Below, one piece after another: positions 34,388 to 41,655 of a stretch of DNA of 64,000 bases (the first letter of the stretch is position 1; every line of letters begins with the position of its first letter). The position numbers were made by a program, and so were the translations under genes. The DNA lies in assembly GCF_947502995.1 (NCBI RefSeq), contig NZ_CANNBW010000002.1, positions 211,101-275,100 on the forward strand, read 5' to 3'. The DNA comes from an uncultured Tenacibaculum sp. (lineage in GTDB: Bacteria > Bacteroidota > Bacteroidia > Flavobacteriales > Flavobacteriaceae). Under the pieces are notes generated by a model that was not told where the DNA came from, did no database searches, and was given only the letters and a program-made list of their open reading frames with translations.

Positions 34388-34861
34388 GTGATTTTTAGAG
34401 CCATTATTTTTTTTACGATCATGTTGTGTTGTATTTCTTGTGAATACATATCTGGTGGTAAAAAAAATAATGGTGTTTTAAACGATACTATTGTCGATTT
34501 TTCTACCGTTGATGTTTCTCCGGCTTTTAAAGAATGTGAATCACTTTTAGATAGTGATAAAACAAATTGTTTTCGAGCTAATATCAGACAAAAGTTTACT
34601 AAAGCATTACAATCATTTAATATATCTACTCACGATGAAATAAATGAAACGGTTACTGTCGTTTTGGTGATTGGAAATACAGGTAAGATGGAAATCAGTG
34701 ATATTTATATATCAGAAGTTATTGAAGAAAAATTACCTGAATTACCTCAAATATTAGATTCTATAATAACTCAAATGCCAAATTTACTCCCGGCAACAAA
34801 ACGAGGAATTCCTGTTACTACTCAATACGAATTACCTATAGAAATTAAAACAAAAGAATAA
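34388..34861 (+). CDS. Small lipoprotein with a degenerate TonB C-terminal-like domain
   Basis: 157 residues from a GTG start. Signal peptide MIFRAIIFFTIMLCCISC (lipid Cys about 18). The GTG is chosen because the next Met (34421) would cut the signal peptide short. The mature part begins with VSPAFKECE ... TNCF, the same PxFxxC-CF pair seen before the TonB domains of the 25996 and 30660 genes, and continues with strands (ETVTVVLVIGNTGKMEISDIYI ... TTQYELPIEI) in TonB-domain order, although the helix is weakly conserved. Last gene of the BlaI-BlaR1 run. Confidence 0.6.
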   Translation: MIFRAIIFFTIMLCCISCEYISGGKKNNGVLNDTIVDFSTVDVSPAFKECESLLDSDKTNCFRANIRQKFTKALQSFNISTHDEINETVTVVLVIGNTGKMEISDIYISEVIEEKLPELPQILDSIITQMPNLLPATKRGIPVTTQYELPIEIKTKE

Positions 34862-34971
34862 AATGCTTTTTTTTGAGTTATAACTACAAAAATTGATGTA
34901 AAGAAAGCAGATATACATTTTTTAAAAGAATTTGTAGTCAGTTCAATTACATTTGAATAAAAATTATACTG

Positions 34972-36447
34972 ATGAAATTATTTTGGAAAACTACATTAGT
35001 AATCATTTTCATGATTTTAGCTGTAAACTGTAAAACTAAAGAAGCTAATGCTAATGTGAATTTAAGTCTTAATACAGATATTACAACTAAACTTAAAGAG
35101 AGGGTAAATAAAGAAATTGAAAAAGAATTCGATTCAAAATTTTTATCGAGAGGTGAATTAGTCATTAAAAAAAAGGAAGTATTAATTTTCGATTTCAATG
35201 AAGATGATCTATTAGATGGTGTAGTGTTTCTAAGTTTTTTTAGTGCAACAGATAATTCCTTTAAGAGATCGATTATCATGTACTACAAAAATGATGGTAA
35301 GCAACTTATTTTAAAAGATAAAATAAAGAAAGACTACTGTGTGTTTCCAGAAAAAGATGCAATAAAAAATATCCAATTCGAAGCAGCTCCAAAAATATAT
35401 GCAAGTCAAGTTAAACCTAATGAATTAGGCCTAATTGATGAGTCTTTAAAACAAGAAAGTATTGTTTCTCTAGCTGATGATAAATTAATTTATGGTGAAG
35501 TTATAAGTTCAGATCATTATGATGTTAATAATTCTCATAAAGTAGAGCAAGAAAGTTATTATAAATATACTTCAGCAGAAAGCGGACTTATATATAGAGA
35601 TAAACCCGATGGAAAAGTATTAGGAAAGTTTCCCTACGGAAAAGAAGTTCATGTGGTTGGAAAAACTGGATTGAAAAAGACAATTTACGATCAAGGAAAA
35701 GAAGTAGAAGGTGAATGGGTTGAAGTTGCATTGGATGAATATTCTGAAAAGAAAGCTTTTGTATTTGATGGTTATTTAAAAGAAATACACGAATTAGATC
35801 GACAAAAATTGATAAAAGTAGCACCAGTTGTATTCGAAAAGAATCGAAAAAAAGGGTTAATCTTACCTGGAACATACAAGGTTTTTAATCAGAAATTAAA
35901 ACATACAAGCGATATTACTTTAGATGATATAAGTGAAGTTTATGTGATTAAAAAAACAAAATATAAACGTCCTTTACAGTCGAATCAAAAGTATTGTGAA
36001 TGGGCAAATTATGTAGAGGTTATTTTAGCAAGAGAACATTTTATCTTATTTGGAGAAAATATCATCTCAATATCTTCAACTGAAGAAATTGAACTTTCCG
36101 AGAATAAAAAAGTAGCTTTAGTATTGGGAGAAAATTACTCAATGGGAGCTTCAGACGAAGATGGACTTACAGGCTGCGATGATTATAGTAATGTTTTTTT
36201 AAAAACTGGAAATACCTACGAAGTACTGTATCATAAACCTGAAAAAGTAGGAGATAAGTTGGTTGCAAAAGTATTTGTTCATGATGAAGGTATGGGTGAA
36301 CGAATATCTGAAATTAAAGCAGAAGATGATGCTATTCTTTTACATATAGCACAAGGTTTCCAAGAAGGAACAGGTTCTTATAAAATGAAAATTTTCAAAC
36401 AAGATAAGTGGTACTGTACAGAAACCGATCATAAAAGAGAATATTAA
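34972..36447 (+). CDS. Lipoprotein with an SH3-like domain
   Basis: 491 residues. Lipobox ILAVNC gives lipid Cys about 20. The N-terminal third contains DFNEDDLLDGVVFL, an Asp-rich loop like those of calcium-binding or FG-GAP-type repeats. A bacterial SH3-like domain follows at about 200-275 (SGLIYRDKPDGKVLGKFPYG, GEWVEVAL). The C-terminal 200 residues are beta-rich without a family I recognise. SH3b domains often bind cell-wall peptides, so a peptidoglycan-proximal role is possible. It overlaps the convergent Coq4-like gene by 4 nt. Confidence 0.65.
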   Translation: MKLFWKTTLVIIFMILAVNCKTKEANANVNLSLNTDITTKLKERVNKEIEKEFDSKFLSRGELVIKKKEVLIFDFNEDDLLDGVVFLSFFSATDNSFKRSIIMYYKNDGKQLILKDKIKKDYCVFPEKDAIKNIQFEAAPKIYASQVKPNELGLIDESLKQESIVSLADDKLIYGEVISSDHYDVNNSHKVEQESYYKYTSAESGLIYRDKPDGKVLGKFPYGKEVHVVGKTGLKKTIYDQGKEVEGEWVEVALDEYSEKKAFVFDGYLKEIHELDRQKLIKVAPVVFEKNRKKGLILPGTYKVFNQKLKHTSDITLDDISEVYVIKKTKYKRPLQSNQKYCEWANYVEVILAREHFILFGENIISISSTEEIELSENKKVALVLGENYSMGASDEDGLTGCDDYSNVFLKTGNTYEVLYHKPEKVGDKLVAKVFVHDEGMGERISEIKAEDDAILLHIAQGFQEGTGSYKMKIFKQDKWYCTETDHKREY

Positions 36448-36986
36448 TAAAGGAAATAGATCATACTTAAAGCAATAAGTAACATAAAAGGTCCAAAAAA
36501 GAAAAGCAAAGCGATAGTTAACCAAATTATCAGCTTTGTTTTACTGAAATTTGATGGATTATTTTTCAAAAGCAATTCGTTTACTTCATCAAGAGATAAA
36601 TTCATAATACTTTCTTTAGAGATATTTTGATCAATCAAACCATGATATTTTAATCCTTTTTTATAGCCCTTAATAACTTCTTTTGGATGGATTAAAAAAC
36701 TAAATCCCATTGCCCAAATACTCATAATTCCAATAGGAAAGTGTTTCCACATTCCGGTAGCAATTTCCCAACCAGCAATATAAGCTTCACCTTTCCATGT
36801 CGTATCACAATCAAATAAAATATGTTGAATATCGTGTATGTAAACTATCTTTTTTCTAAAATCTGAGTTAGGTAATTTTAAAGAGAAATATTTGAATTGA
36901 AGCGAGAAAAAATCTTCATTTTCACCACCGTTTTCAGCTAAATTATTTTCAGTATAAAATCGATCTAATTTTTGAGCAATTGTCAT
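36444..36986 (-). CDS. Coq4-like protein with C-terminal membrane segment
   Basis: 180 residues from ATG 36986 (MTIAQKLDRFYTEN); the upstream 25 codons look non-coding. The core YIHDIQHILFDCDTTWKGEAYIAGWEIATG has the H-D-x-x-H ... E arrangement that binds zinc or lipid in Coq4-family proteins, followed by helices and a C-terminal hydrophobic stretch (about 150-178). Coq4 supports ubiquinone assembly, but flavobacteria generally use menaquinone, so this relative probably has another lipid-related role. The family assignment is by motif only. Confidence 0.5.
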   Translation of the reverse strand: MTIAQKLDRFYTENNLAENGGENEDFFSLQFKYFSLKLPNSDFRKKIVYIHDIQHILFDCDTTWKGEAYIAGWEIATGMWKHFPIGIMSIWAMGFSFLIHPKEVIKGYKKGLKYHGLIDQNISKESIMNLSLDEVNELLLKNNPSNFSKTKLIIWLTIALLFFFGPFMLLIALSMIYFLY

Positions 36987-37145
36987 GGTTATGAAACTTT
37001 TAATGTCGTGTTTATAAGTTACAGTAAAGTTATGTATCGTGAATGAAGAACATCTTGACAATTATCAAGAAATTAATTTAACGTTAAGGTATGTCAAAAC
37101 AATTTAATGTATTAGTTTTGAGCTCAATTAACTCAAATTTAAATT

Positions 37146-37928
37146 ATGAAAAGAATTGCTTATTCATTATTAATTGTCTTAACTCTAATCGTTTTAACGA
37201 GTTGTGAAGTTGAATGGGAAACAAAATTCAATAAAGATGGAGGCGGAAAATATAGTATGATTATGGATATGTCTGCCATGTTAGAAATGACAGCAGGAAT
37301 GCCGAGTAACAAAAAAAAGAAAGAGAATGAACTAAAAGATACTGTTATCGATTTTTCTAAAATTTTAGAAGAGAAGAAAGATAGTATAGCAAAACTTCCT
37401 GCAGATGAACAGAAGAAATTAAAAGAATTAGAAGATTTAAAAATTACTATCGATGCAGATACAGCGATTAATAAAGCTATTGTTAGAATCGATTATGATT
37501 TTGATGATTTAGAAGACTTAAAGTCTGTTGGAAAAAAAATGAGATTAGCAGACCTTGATAAGTTTGTTAAAATGGGAAGCAAAGGAAAAATGAAGAAAGA
37601 AAAGGAAGATGATGCAGAAGAAAAGAAAGATGATAAATTTCCAGCGATTACTGATATGCTAAATATTGAGTATTCAGATAAAAAATTCGTTTCTAAATTA
37701 TCTGAGGAGGCAACAAAAGAGATCAAGAAAAATTCTGGTGATAATAATCCTTTTGCAAGTTTAATTAAGTTTAAAGTAAGATATATTTTTCCTCACAAAA
37801 TAAAGAATGTAAGTAACGAAGATGTTCGAATTTTATCTAGTTTTAAAGGAATAGAATTTAATGTAAGTGTTGCTGATTTAAGTAAAAATCCAGATTACTT
37901 AAATGTCGAGGTAGAGTTCGAAAAGTAA
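37146..37928 (+). CDS. Lipoprotein of unknown function, Lys/Glu-rich
   Basis: 260 residues. Lipobox VLTSC gives lipid Cys20, followed by EVEWETKFNKDGGGKYSMIMDMS, a start seen in several Bacteroidetes lipoproteins of unknown role. Two charged low-complexity regions (about 56-66 and 150-168) separate beta-rich parts. No catalytic motif. Monocistronic, ended by a good terminator. Confidence 0.65.
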   Translation: MKRIAYSLLIVLTLIVLTSCEVEWETKFNKDGGGKYSMIMDMSAMLEMTAGMPSNKKKKENELKDTVIDFSKILEEKKDSIAKLPADEQKKLKELEDLKITIDADTAINKAIVRIDYDFDDLEDLKSVGKKMRLADLDKFVKMGSKGKMKKEKEDDAEEKKDDKFPAITDMLNIEYSDKKFVSKLSEEATKEIKKNSGDNNPFASLIKFKVRYIFPHKIKNVSNEDVRILSSFKGIEFNVSVADLSKNPDYLNVEVEFEK

Positions 37929-37952
37929 TACAACTGTAAAACTAAAATACTT

Positions 37953-37989
37953 AAAGACCTGTGATGTTATTAGCTTTACAGGTCTTTTT
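37953..37989 (+). terminator. Rho-independent terminator of the 37146 lipoprotein gene
   Basis: AAAGACCTGT (37953-37962) pairs perfectly with ACAGGTCTTT (37978-37987) and runs into a T tract. Confidence 0.9.
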
Positions 37990-38017
37990 GTATTCCAATA
38001 AATATTGTTAAAACTCG

Positions 38018-38190
38018 TTGTGCATTTGGAACAAAATTCTGTCAATTCGAGTGGTTTTTTGGAATGAAATGAAGAAAAAGTGTATCGAGAATAAGAGTTT
38101 TAATTCTGAAATAGTTCTCGATACACTTTTTCGAACCTCAAAAGCACTCGAACAGACAATTTAATATTGTTTAAATTTCTAAATGCACAA
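38018..38190. repeat. Nested inverted-repeat element of about 170 bp
   Basis: Three concentric pairs of arms: TTGTGCATTTGGAA (38018-38031) with TTTCTAAATGCACAA (38176-38190); GTCAATTCGAGTG (38041-38053) with CACTCGAACAGAC (38145-38157), imperfect; and a perfect 18-base pair, GAAAAAGTGTATCGAGAA (38074-38091) with TTCTCGATACACTTTTTC (38115-38132), around a 23-base loop. No ORF inside. Layout and position between genes resemble REP/BIME or MITE-type elements; the CTCGATACA...CACTCGAAC words recall an intergenic repeat common in Flavobacteriaceae. No second copy seen in this window. Confidence 0.7.
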
Positions 38191-38210
38191 TGGGTATTGT
38201 TCAAGTTATT

Positions 38211-39410
38211 TTAGCGATTCTTATTTAGCTTATCTCTTTCTGTTTTACATTCTATAATTTTTTTAATCGCATTATCATTATTCGGATTTAAGTTTAACGA
38301 TTTAGCATAATTTTTTATGGATGTGTTCCAATCCTTTTTATCAAAATAAGCTTCGCCTAAACTATCATAAAGATCAAAGTCATTAGGCATTAATGAAATC
38401 CCGTAGTTAAAAATTTTAATAGCTGTTTCTGGATCTTTTTTGTCTTTTAACCATTCATATCCTATAACATTTATTCCCCAATTTAATCCCTTGTTTTTTA
38501 ATTCTTCTTCAGAATATTGTTCAGGATTCATTTTTTCTTGAAGGAACAAAATAGGATTTTTAGTATCATTATATTTGGTATAATGTTTATAAGCTATCGA
38601 TTCTTTATTCTTCTTAAATAAGTCAATCATCATTGTTTTATGATTTCCTTTTTTTAATTCCTTTTTCAAATCTATTTCTACATATTCACTAAAATCTGTG
38701 TATAAATAAACTCTAATTTTAAGTGAAGTTAAATCATAAATTGTCGAAAACTGTGTGGCAGTAACTTCCGAACTTTCAGTTTTCATATGATCCATAACCT
38801 GACTACAATAATCTAAACTAGCTTTACCTTCTGTTGTTTTTAAAAATTGTAAACCTTTCTGAAACCTAGGAATATCAACTTCTTCAACAGACTTTATTTG
38901 AGAGTAGTAAAAGTTAGAAAATGATTTTTCTTCATCATCTCCTATAATTAATAATTCGCCTTCAACTATTAAATATGTTCCAGATTGATCTACAAAAACT
39001 AACATACTGCTAGAAAGAAAGCTTAAATCGATAGTTTCTAAGTATTCTTTAACTTCTTCTACAGTAGCCATAGTTTGCATGATATTTCTAATGGCTTTAA
39101 CAATTGATACTTTAGTTTTTCCTTCGGTATTTGTAATAGGTAATTCTGAATTTGCAAAGCCATCAAATACTAAACCAGCTTCATTTATAGCACCTTGAGC
39201 AAAATTATTGATTCTACCCATGTACATGACGCCAAACTTTTTATCTCCAGCGTTCTCAAACCAAAACTGATTATTCGGACTTAGAAAATCTTCGTTATTA
39301 CCGACAAATGTTTTTCCGTTTTTAGTTATTTTATACATACTACAAGTATGCCCAATACTGGGATATAATAAAACACTAATTAGTAGAGTAAGAATGAATT
39401 TATTTTTCAT
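38211..39410 (-). CDS. Exported Ntn-hydrolase (C45/choloylglycine hydrolase-like) with C-terminal TPRs
   Basis: 399 residues. After the signal peptide the mature protein would begin at Cys23 (HTC-SMYKITKNGKTFVGNNEDF), the N-terminal nucleophile typical of Ntn-hydrolases such as C45 acyltransferases and linear amide hydrolases. GRINNFAQGAINEAGLVFDG is the conserved strand region after it. The family core ends near residue 260; about 100 further residues form two TPR-like repeats (ETAIKIFNYGISLMPNDFDL, WNTSIKNYAKSLNLNPNN). Likely cleaves an amide bond in the periplasm; acylhomoserine lactones, peptides or N-acyl amino acids are possible substrates. Confidence 0.75.
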   Translation of the reverse strand: MKNKFILTLLISVLLYPSIGHTCSMYKITKNGKTFVGNNEDFLSPNNQFWFENAGDKKFGVMYMGRINNFAQGAINEAGLVFDGFANSELPITNTEGKTKVSIVKAIRNIMQTMATVEEVKEYLETIDLSFLSSSMLVFVDQSGTYLIVEGELLIIGDDEEKSFSNFYYSQIKSVEEVDIPRFQKGLQFLKTTEGKASLDYCSQVMDHMKTESSEVTATQFSTIYDLTSLKIRVYLYTDFSEYVEIDLKKELKKGNHKTMMIDLFKKNKESIAYKHYTKYNDTKNPILFLQEKMNPEQYSEEELKNKGLNWGINVIGYEWLKDKKDPETAIKIFNYGISLMPNDFDLYDSLGEAYFDKKDWNTSIKNYAKSLNLNPNNDNAIKKIIECKTERDKLNKNR

Positions 39411-39451
39411 TTGGTAGTCTTTGATATAAAGACTACGCTTTTTTTTAGTTG

Positions 39452-39634
39452 TTACTCTTTTTCAAATACTGAGATTAAATTTTTATAAAACTCTTTTTTA
39501 TTTGCATTATCTGGTAAACCTGCTACTTGTCCGTCGCCCAATTCCATGATAATCCATTCACTAGTTTTCTTTTGTGCTATATCCATAGTAAAAAAATTAC
39601 TTTTAATCTTTAGAGCTAATTTTTTAAATTCAAT
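39452..39634 (-). pseudogene. 3' remnant of an ATP-grasp protein gene
   Basis: Directly after the TAA of the 39635 gene the same frame stays open for 60 codons and encodes FFTMDIAQKKTSEWIIMELG and DGQVAGLP, then a tail to TAA 39454-39452. The block F-x-x-D-h-A ... W-x-h-h-E-h-G-D-G-Q-V-x-G-h-P is the C-terminal metal/ATP-binding end of an ATP-grasp protein. Nothing upstream encodes the rest of such a protein, so this is a truncated remnant. Translation from ATG 39586 would give only 44 residues. Confidence 0.6.
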
Positions 39635-40372
39635 TTATAGTTCTGCTTGTAGATTTTTTAATCTTGATAAATCATCAAAACTTGCAATAATTTTTTTTCC
39701 ATTTCTAGAAGCTATAATAGTATTGTTTTCTGATGAAATATCTAACTTTCTACTTTCCATATAGCTAATAAAACTAGCTTTATGATCTAATTCTATAGCT
39801 CCAATAAGTTGAGGAAAAGTAGTTGGTATTTTTTCTAATTGATCAAATTCAACTTTAGGTATTGTCTCAGAGTTTATAGCAATAACCATTGTTCCTTGTC
39901 CGTAATTAGCACAGAAATAAGCATCAGCATTTAAAAGACCGACAGCAATCATTCCCATTTTGTGTTCAAAACCTTCTTCAACATAAAAATGGCCATCGGT
40001 AAATTCTTCTATTTGATGCTTTTCTCCGAAGCTTTTTAATTCATTTGCTTTTATTAATAAATTTTCTGGAATTCCACTTTTAGTATTAGACCAGCCCCAC
40101 ATCCAAGAATAATCATTAAAAGAAAGTGAACCAATTACTTGAATAGGAAAACTCAGTTCTCCAAAATATAACTTACCTTCATTTAAGTTGATGTTCCAAG
40201 AAGAACCTCCAGTAATTTCATTAAAAATAATTTGCTTTTCAAAAGATAAACCAGCATTTTCATGAAGTAAATTAGTAAAACTTATTTCAGTTTTGTCATT
40301 TGTGTTTTCAGTTTCTAGTTTAGGTGTTTCAATTACTTCTTTTTTACCGAATAATTTTTTAAATAATCCCAT
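39635..40372 (-). CDS. DUF6882-like protein (245 aa)
   Basis: No signal peptide. Starts MGLFKKLFGKKEVIETPK, a basic amphipathic segment. The middle has DYSWMWGWSNTKSGIPENLL and KANELKSFGEKHQIEEFTDG, the aromatic pattern of DUF6882, whose members often sit beside secretion- or immunity-type genes; none is seen here. The last 40 residues (FISYMESRKLDISSENNTII) may be a separate small domain. An ATP-grasp remnant follows in frame right after its stop codon. Function unknown. Confidence 0.55.
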   Translation of the reverse strand: MGLFKKLFGKKEVIETPKLETENTNDKTEISFTNLLHENAGLSFEKQIIFNEITGGSSWNINLNEGKLYFGELSFPIQVIGSLSFNDYSWMWGWSNTKSGIPENLLIKANELKSFGEKHQIEEFTDGHFYVEEGFEHKMGMIAVGLLNADAYFCANYGQGTMVIAINSETIPKVEFDQLEKIPTTFPQLIGAIELDHKASFISYMESRKLDISSENNTIIASRNGKKIIASFDDLSRLKNLQAEL

Positions 40373-40376
40373 GATG

Positions 40377-41093
40377 TTACAAATTAGGAAAGGTTAGTAC
40401 AGTTTCATTATCTAGATTTTTAGTCCATTTTAAAATGATATAAGAAACTAGTTGATCTTTTTTATACTTCAATTTAGCGTCAGGTTTGGTAAATGATACT
40501 TTTTTTAAAAGTTCAAAACGAATTCCACTATCAAAATTCTGCTTAGCAATTTTATTTTCAGGAATAATATTACTTATTGAAGCATCAGAATTCAAAGTGA
40601 CTTTATAAATTAAAGGTTCTTTCGTTTTAGAGAAAAGAGTTGGGTTAATATTACCTTTTAATCTCTGTACGAATTGATAAGCTATTGGTTTGTTTTTATG
40701 TTTTTTAGAAATATTCCTTAATATATCTTTATGATTAATTGAAGAACTTAAGAGAGCAGTGCAAAATGAAACTTCGATTAAATTTTGTTCGTTTTTAAAA
40801 CCCAAAATAAAAAATGACACACCATTTGAAGGAATAAAATGGCAAGAGCTTCCTTTTTGACTATTAATGAAAATCTGATCATTAGAATTACCTTTAAATA
40901 ATTCTTCTATTTTGATCTTAGATGAATAAAAACCAGGATTTTTATTAAGTTCTTTTATAGATTCAAATTGAACAACACCTATAAAATCAGCATAAGAAAA
41001 TGCATTTATTAGTTTTATCGAAGAGCAGCTACAAGCAAAAGACTGATAACTAGAAGTTATTAAAAGAAACAATAAAAAGTATTTAAGTTTCAT
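40377..41093 (-). CDS. Exported Cys-rich protein with a TIMP/netrin-like N-terminus
   Basis: 238 residues with a signal peptide; the mature protein starts at CSCSS (Cys21/Cys23). The order CSC ... ADFIGVVQFESIKEL ... YSSKIKIEELFKGNSND ... SSCHFIPSNG is that of netrin/TIMP-like OB folds found in bacterial proteins, in which an N-terminal CSC is disulfide-bonded. The C-terminal 80 residues contain a TonB-like SDASISNIIPEN ... strand pattern that I cannot place. No known function. It is 4 nt upstream of the DUF6882-like gene on the same strand and 2 nt after the Crp/Fnr gene, so the three may be co-transcribed. Confidence 0.5.
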   Translation of the reverse strand: MKLKYFLLFLLITSSYQSFACSCSSIKLINAFSYADFIGVVQFESIKELNKNPGFYSSKIKIEELFKGNSNDQIFINSQKGSSCHFIPSNGVSFFILGFKNEQNLIEVSFCTALLSSSINHKDILRNISKKHKNKPIAYQFVQRLKGNINPTLFSKTKEPLIYKVTLNSDASISNIIPENKIAKQNFDSGIRFELLKKVSFTKPDAKLKYKKDQLVSYIILKWTKNLDNETVLTFPNL

Positions 41094-41095
41094 AA

Positions 41096-41653
41096 TTATT
41101 TCCCTCTAATTCTACTAAAAGTTTCTGGAGTCATGCCTAAAAAAGAAGCCAAATGTTTGGCTGGAACTCTATTAAATAGTTCTGGTTTTTTAGCAAATAA
41201 ATCGTCATGTCTTTCTTGAGAAGTATGTAGTAATAAACTATCTAAACGTTCTGCAAGATTTATGTATAATTTTTCTAAAAATAAGCGACCTAAATGTTCT
41301 AACTTATGGCTTTTAGCAGAAAGCTCTTCTAAATCTTCTCTGGCTACCATAAAACAAGAAATATTTTCAATTGCTTCAATATTGTATTTGCTTTTTTTAC
41401 GTTGAATAAAACTATCTATCGCAGTAATACTTTCTTGTTCAGAAGCAATATGAACAGTGATGTCTTTTCCGTCTCTAAAATAAAATACACGCCCAATTCC
41501 TGATATCAGAATGTAAAAGTGTTTACAAATACTATTTGCAGGATGAATTAATTCTCCTTTTTTAAATTCTTTATAAACTGCAATTTTCTGTAAAGCGTCT
41601 GTTATTTCTCCGTGTTGTAATAAGAATTCAGCATTTTTTAAAAACTCTTCCAT
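41096..41653 (-). CDS. Crp/Fnr-family transcriptional regulator
   Basis: 185 residues. Cyclic-nucleotide-binding-like beta-roll (about 15-125: YKEFKKGELIHPANSICKHFYILISGIGRVFYF) followed by a short HTH ending VPAKHLASFLGMTPETFSRIRGK, the usual Bacteroidetes form. The beta-roll lacks an obvious cAMP phosphate-binding Arg-Ser pair, so the ligand is unknown. The gene starts 2 nt after the GH3-like gene on the same strand; the close spacing suggests the GH3 enzyme and the regulator are expressed together. Confidence 0.9.
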   Translation of the reverse strand: MEEFLKNAEFLLQHGEITDALQKIAVYKEFKKGELIHPANSICKHFYILISGIGRVFYFRDGKDITVHIASEQESITAIDSFIQRKKSKYNIEAIENISCFMVAREDLEELSAKSHKLEHLGRLFLEKLYINLAERLDSLLLHTSQERHDDLFAKKPELFNRVPAKHLASFLGMTPETFSRIRGK

Positions 41654-41655
41654 AG

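Noticed and set aside
39546..39764. 72-residue plus-strand frame
   Set aside because: It is antisense to the ATP-grasp remnant and the DUF6882-like gene and has no independent support.
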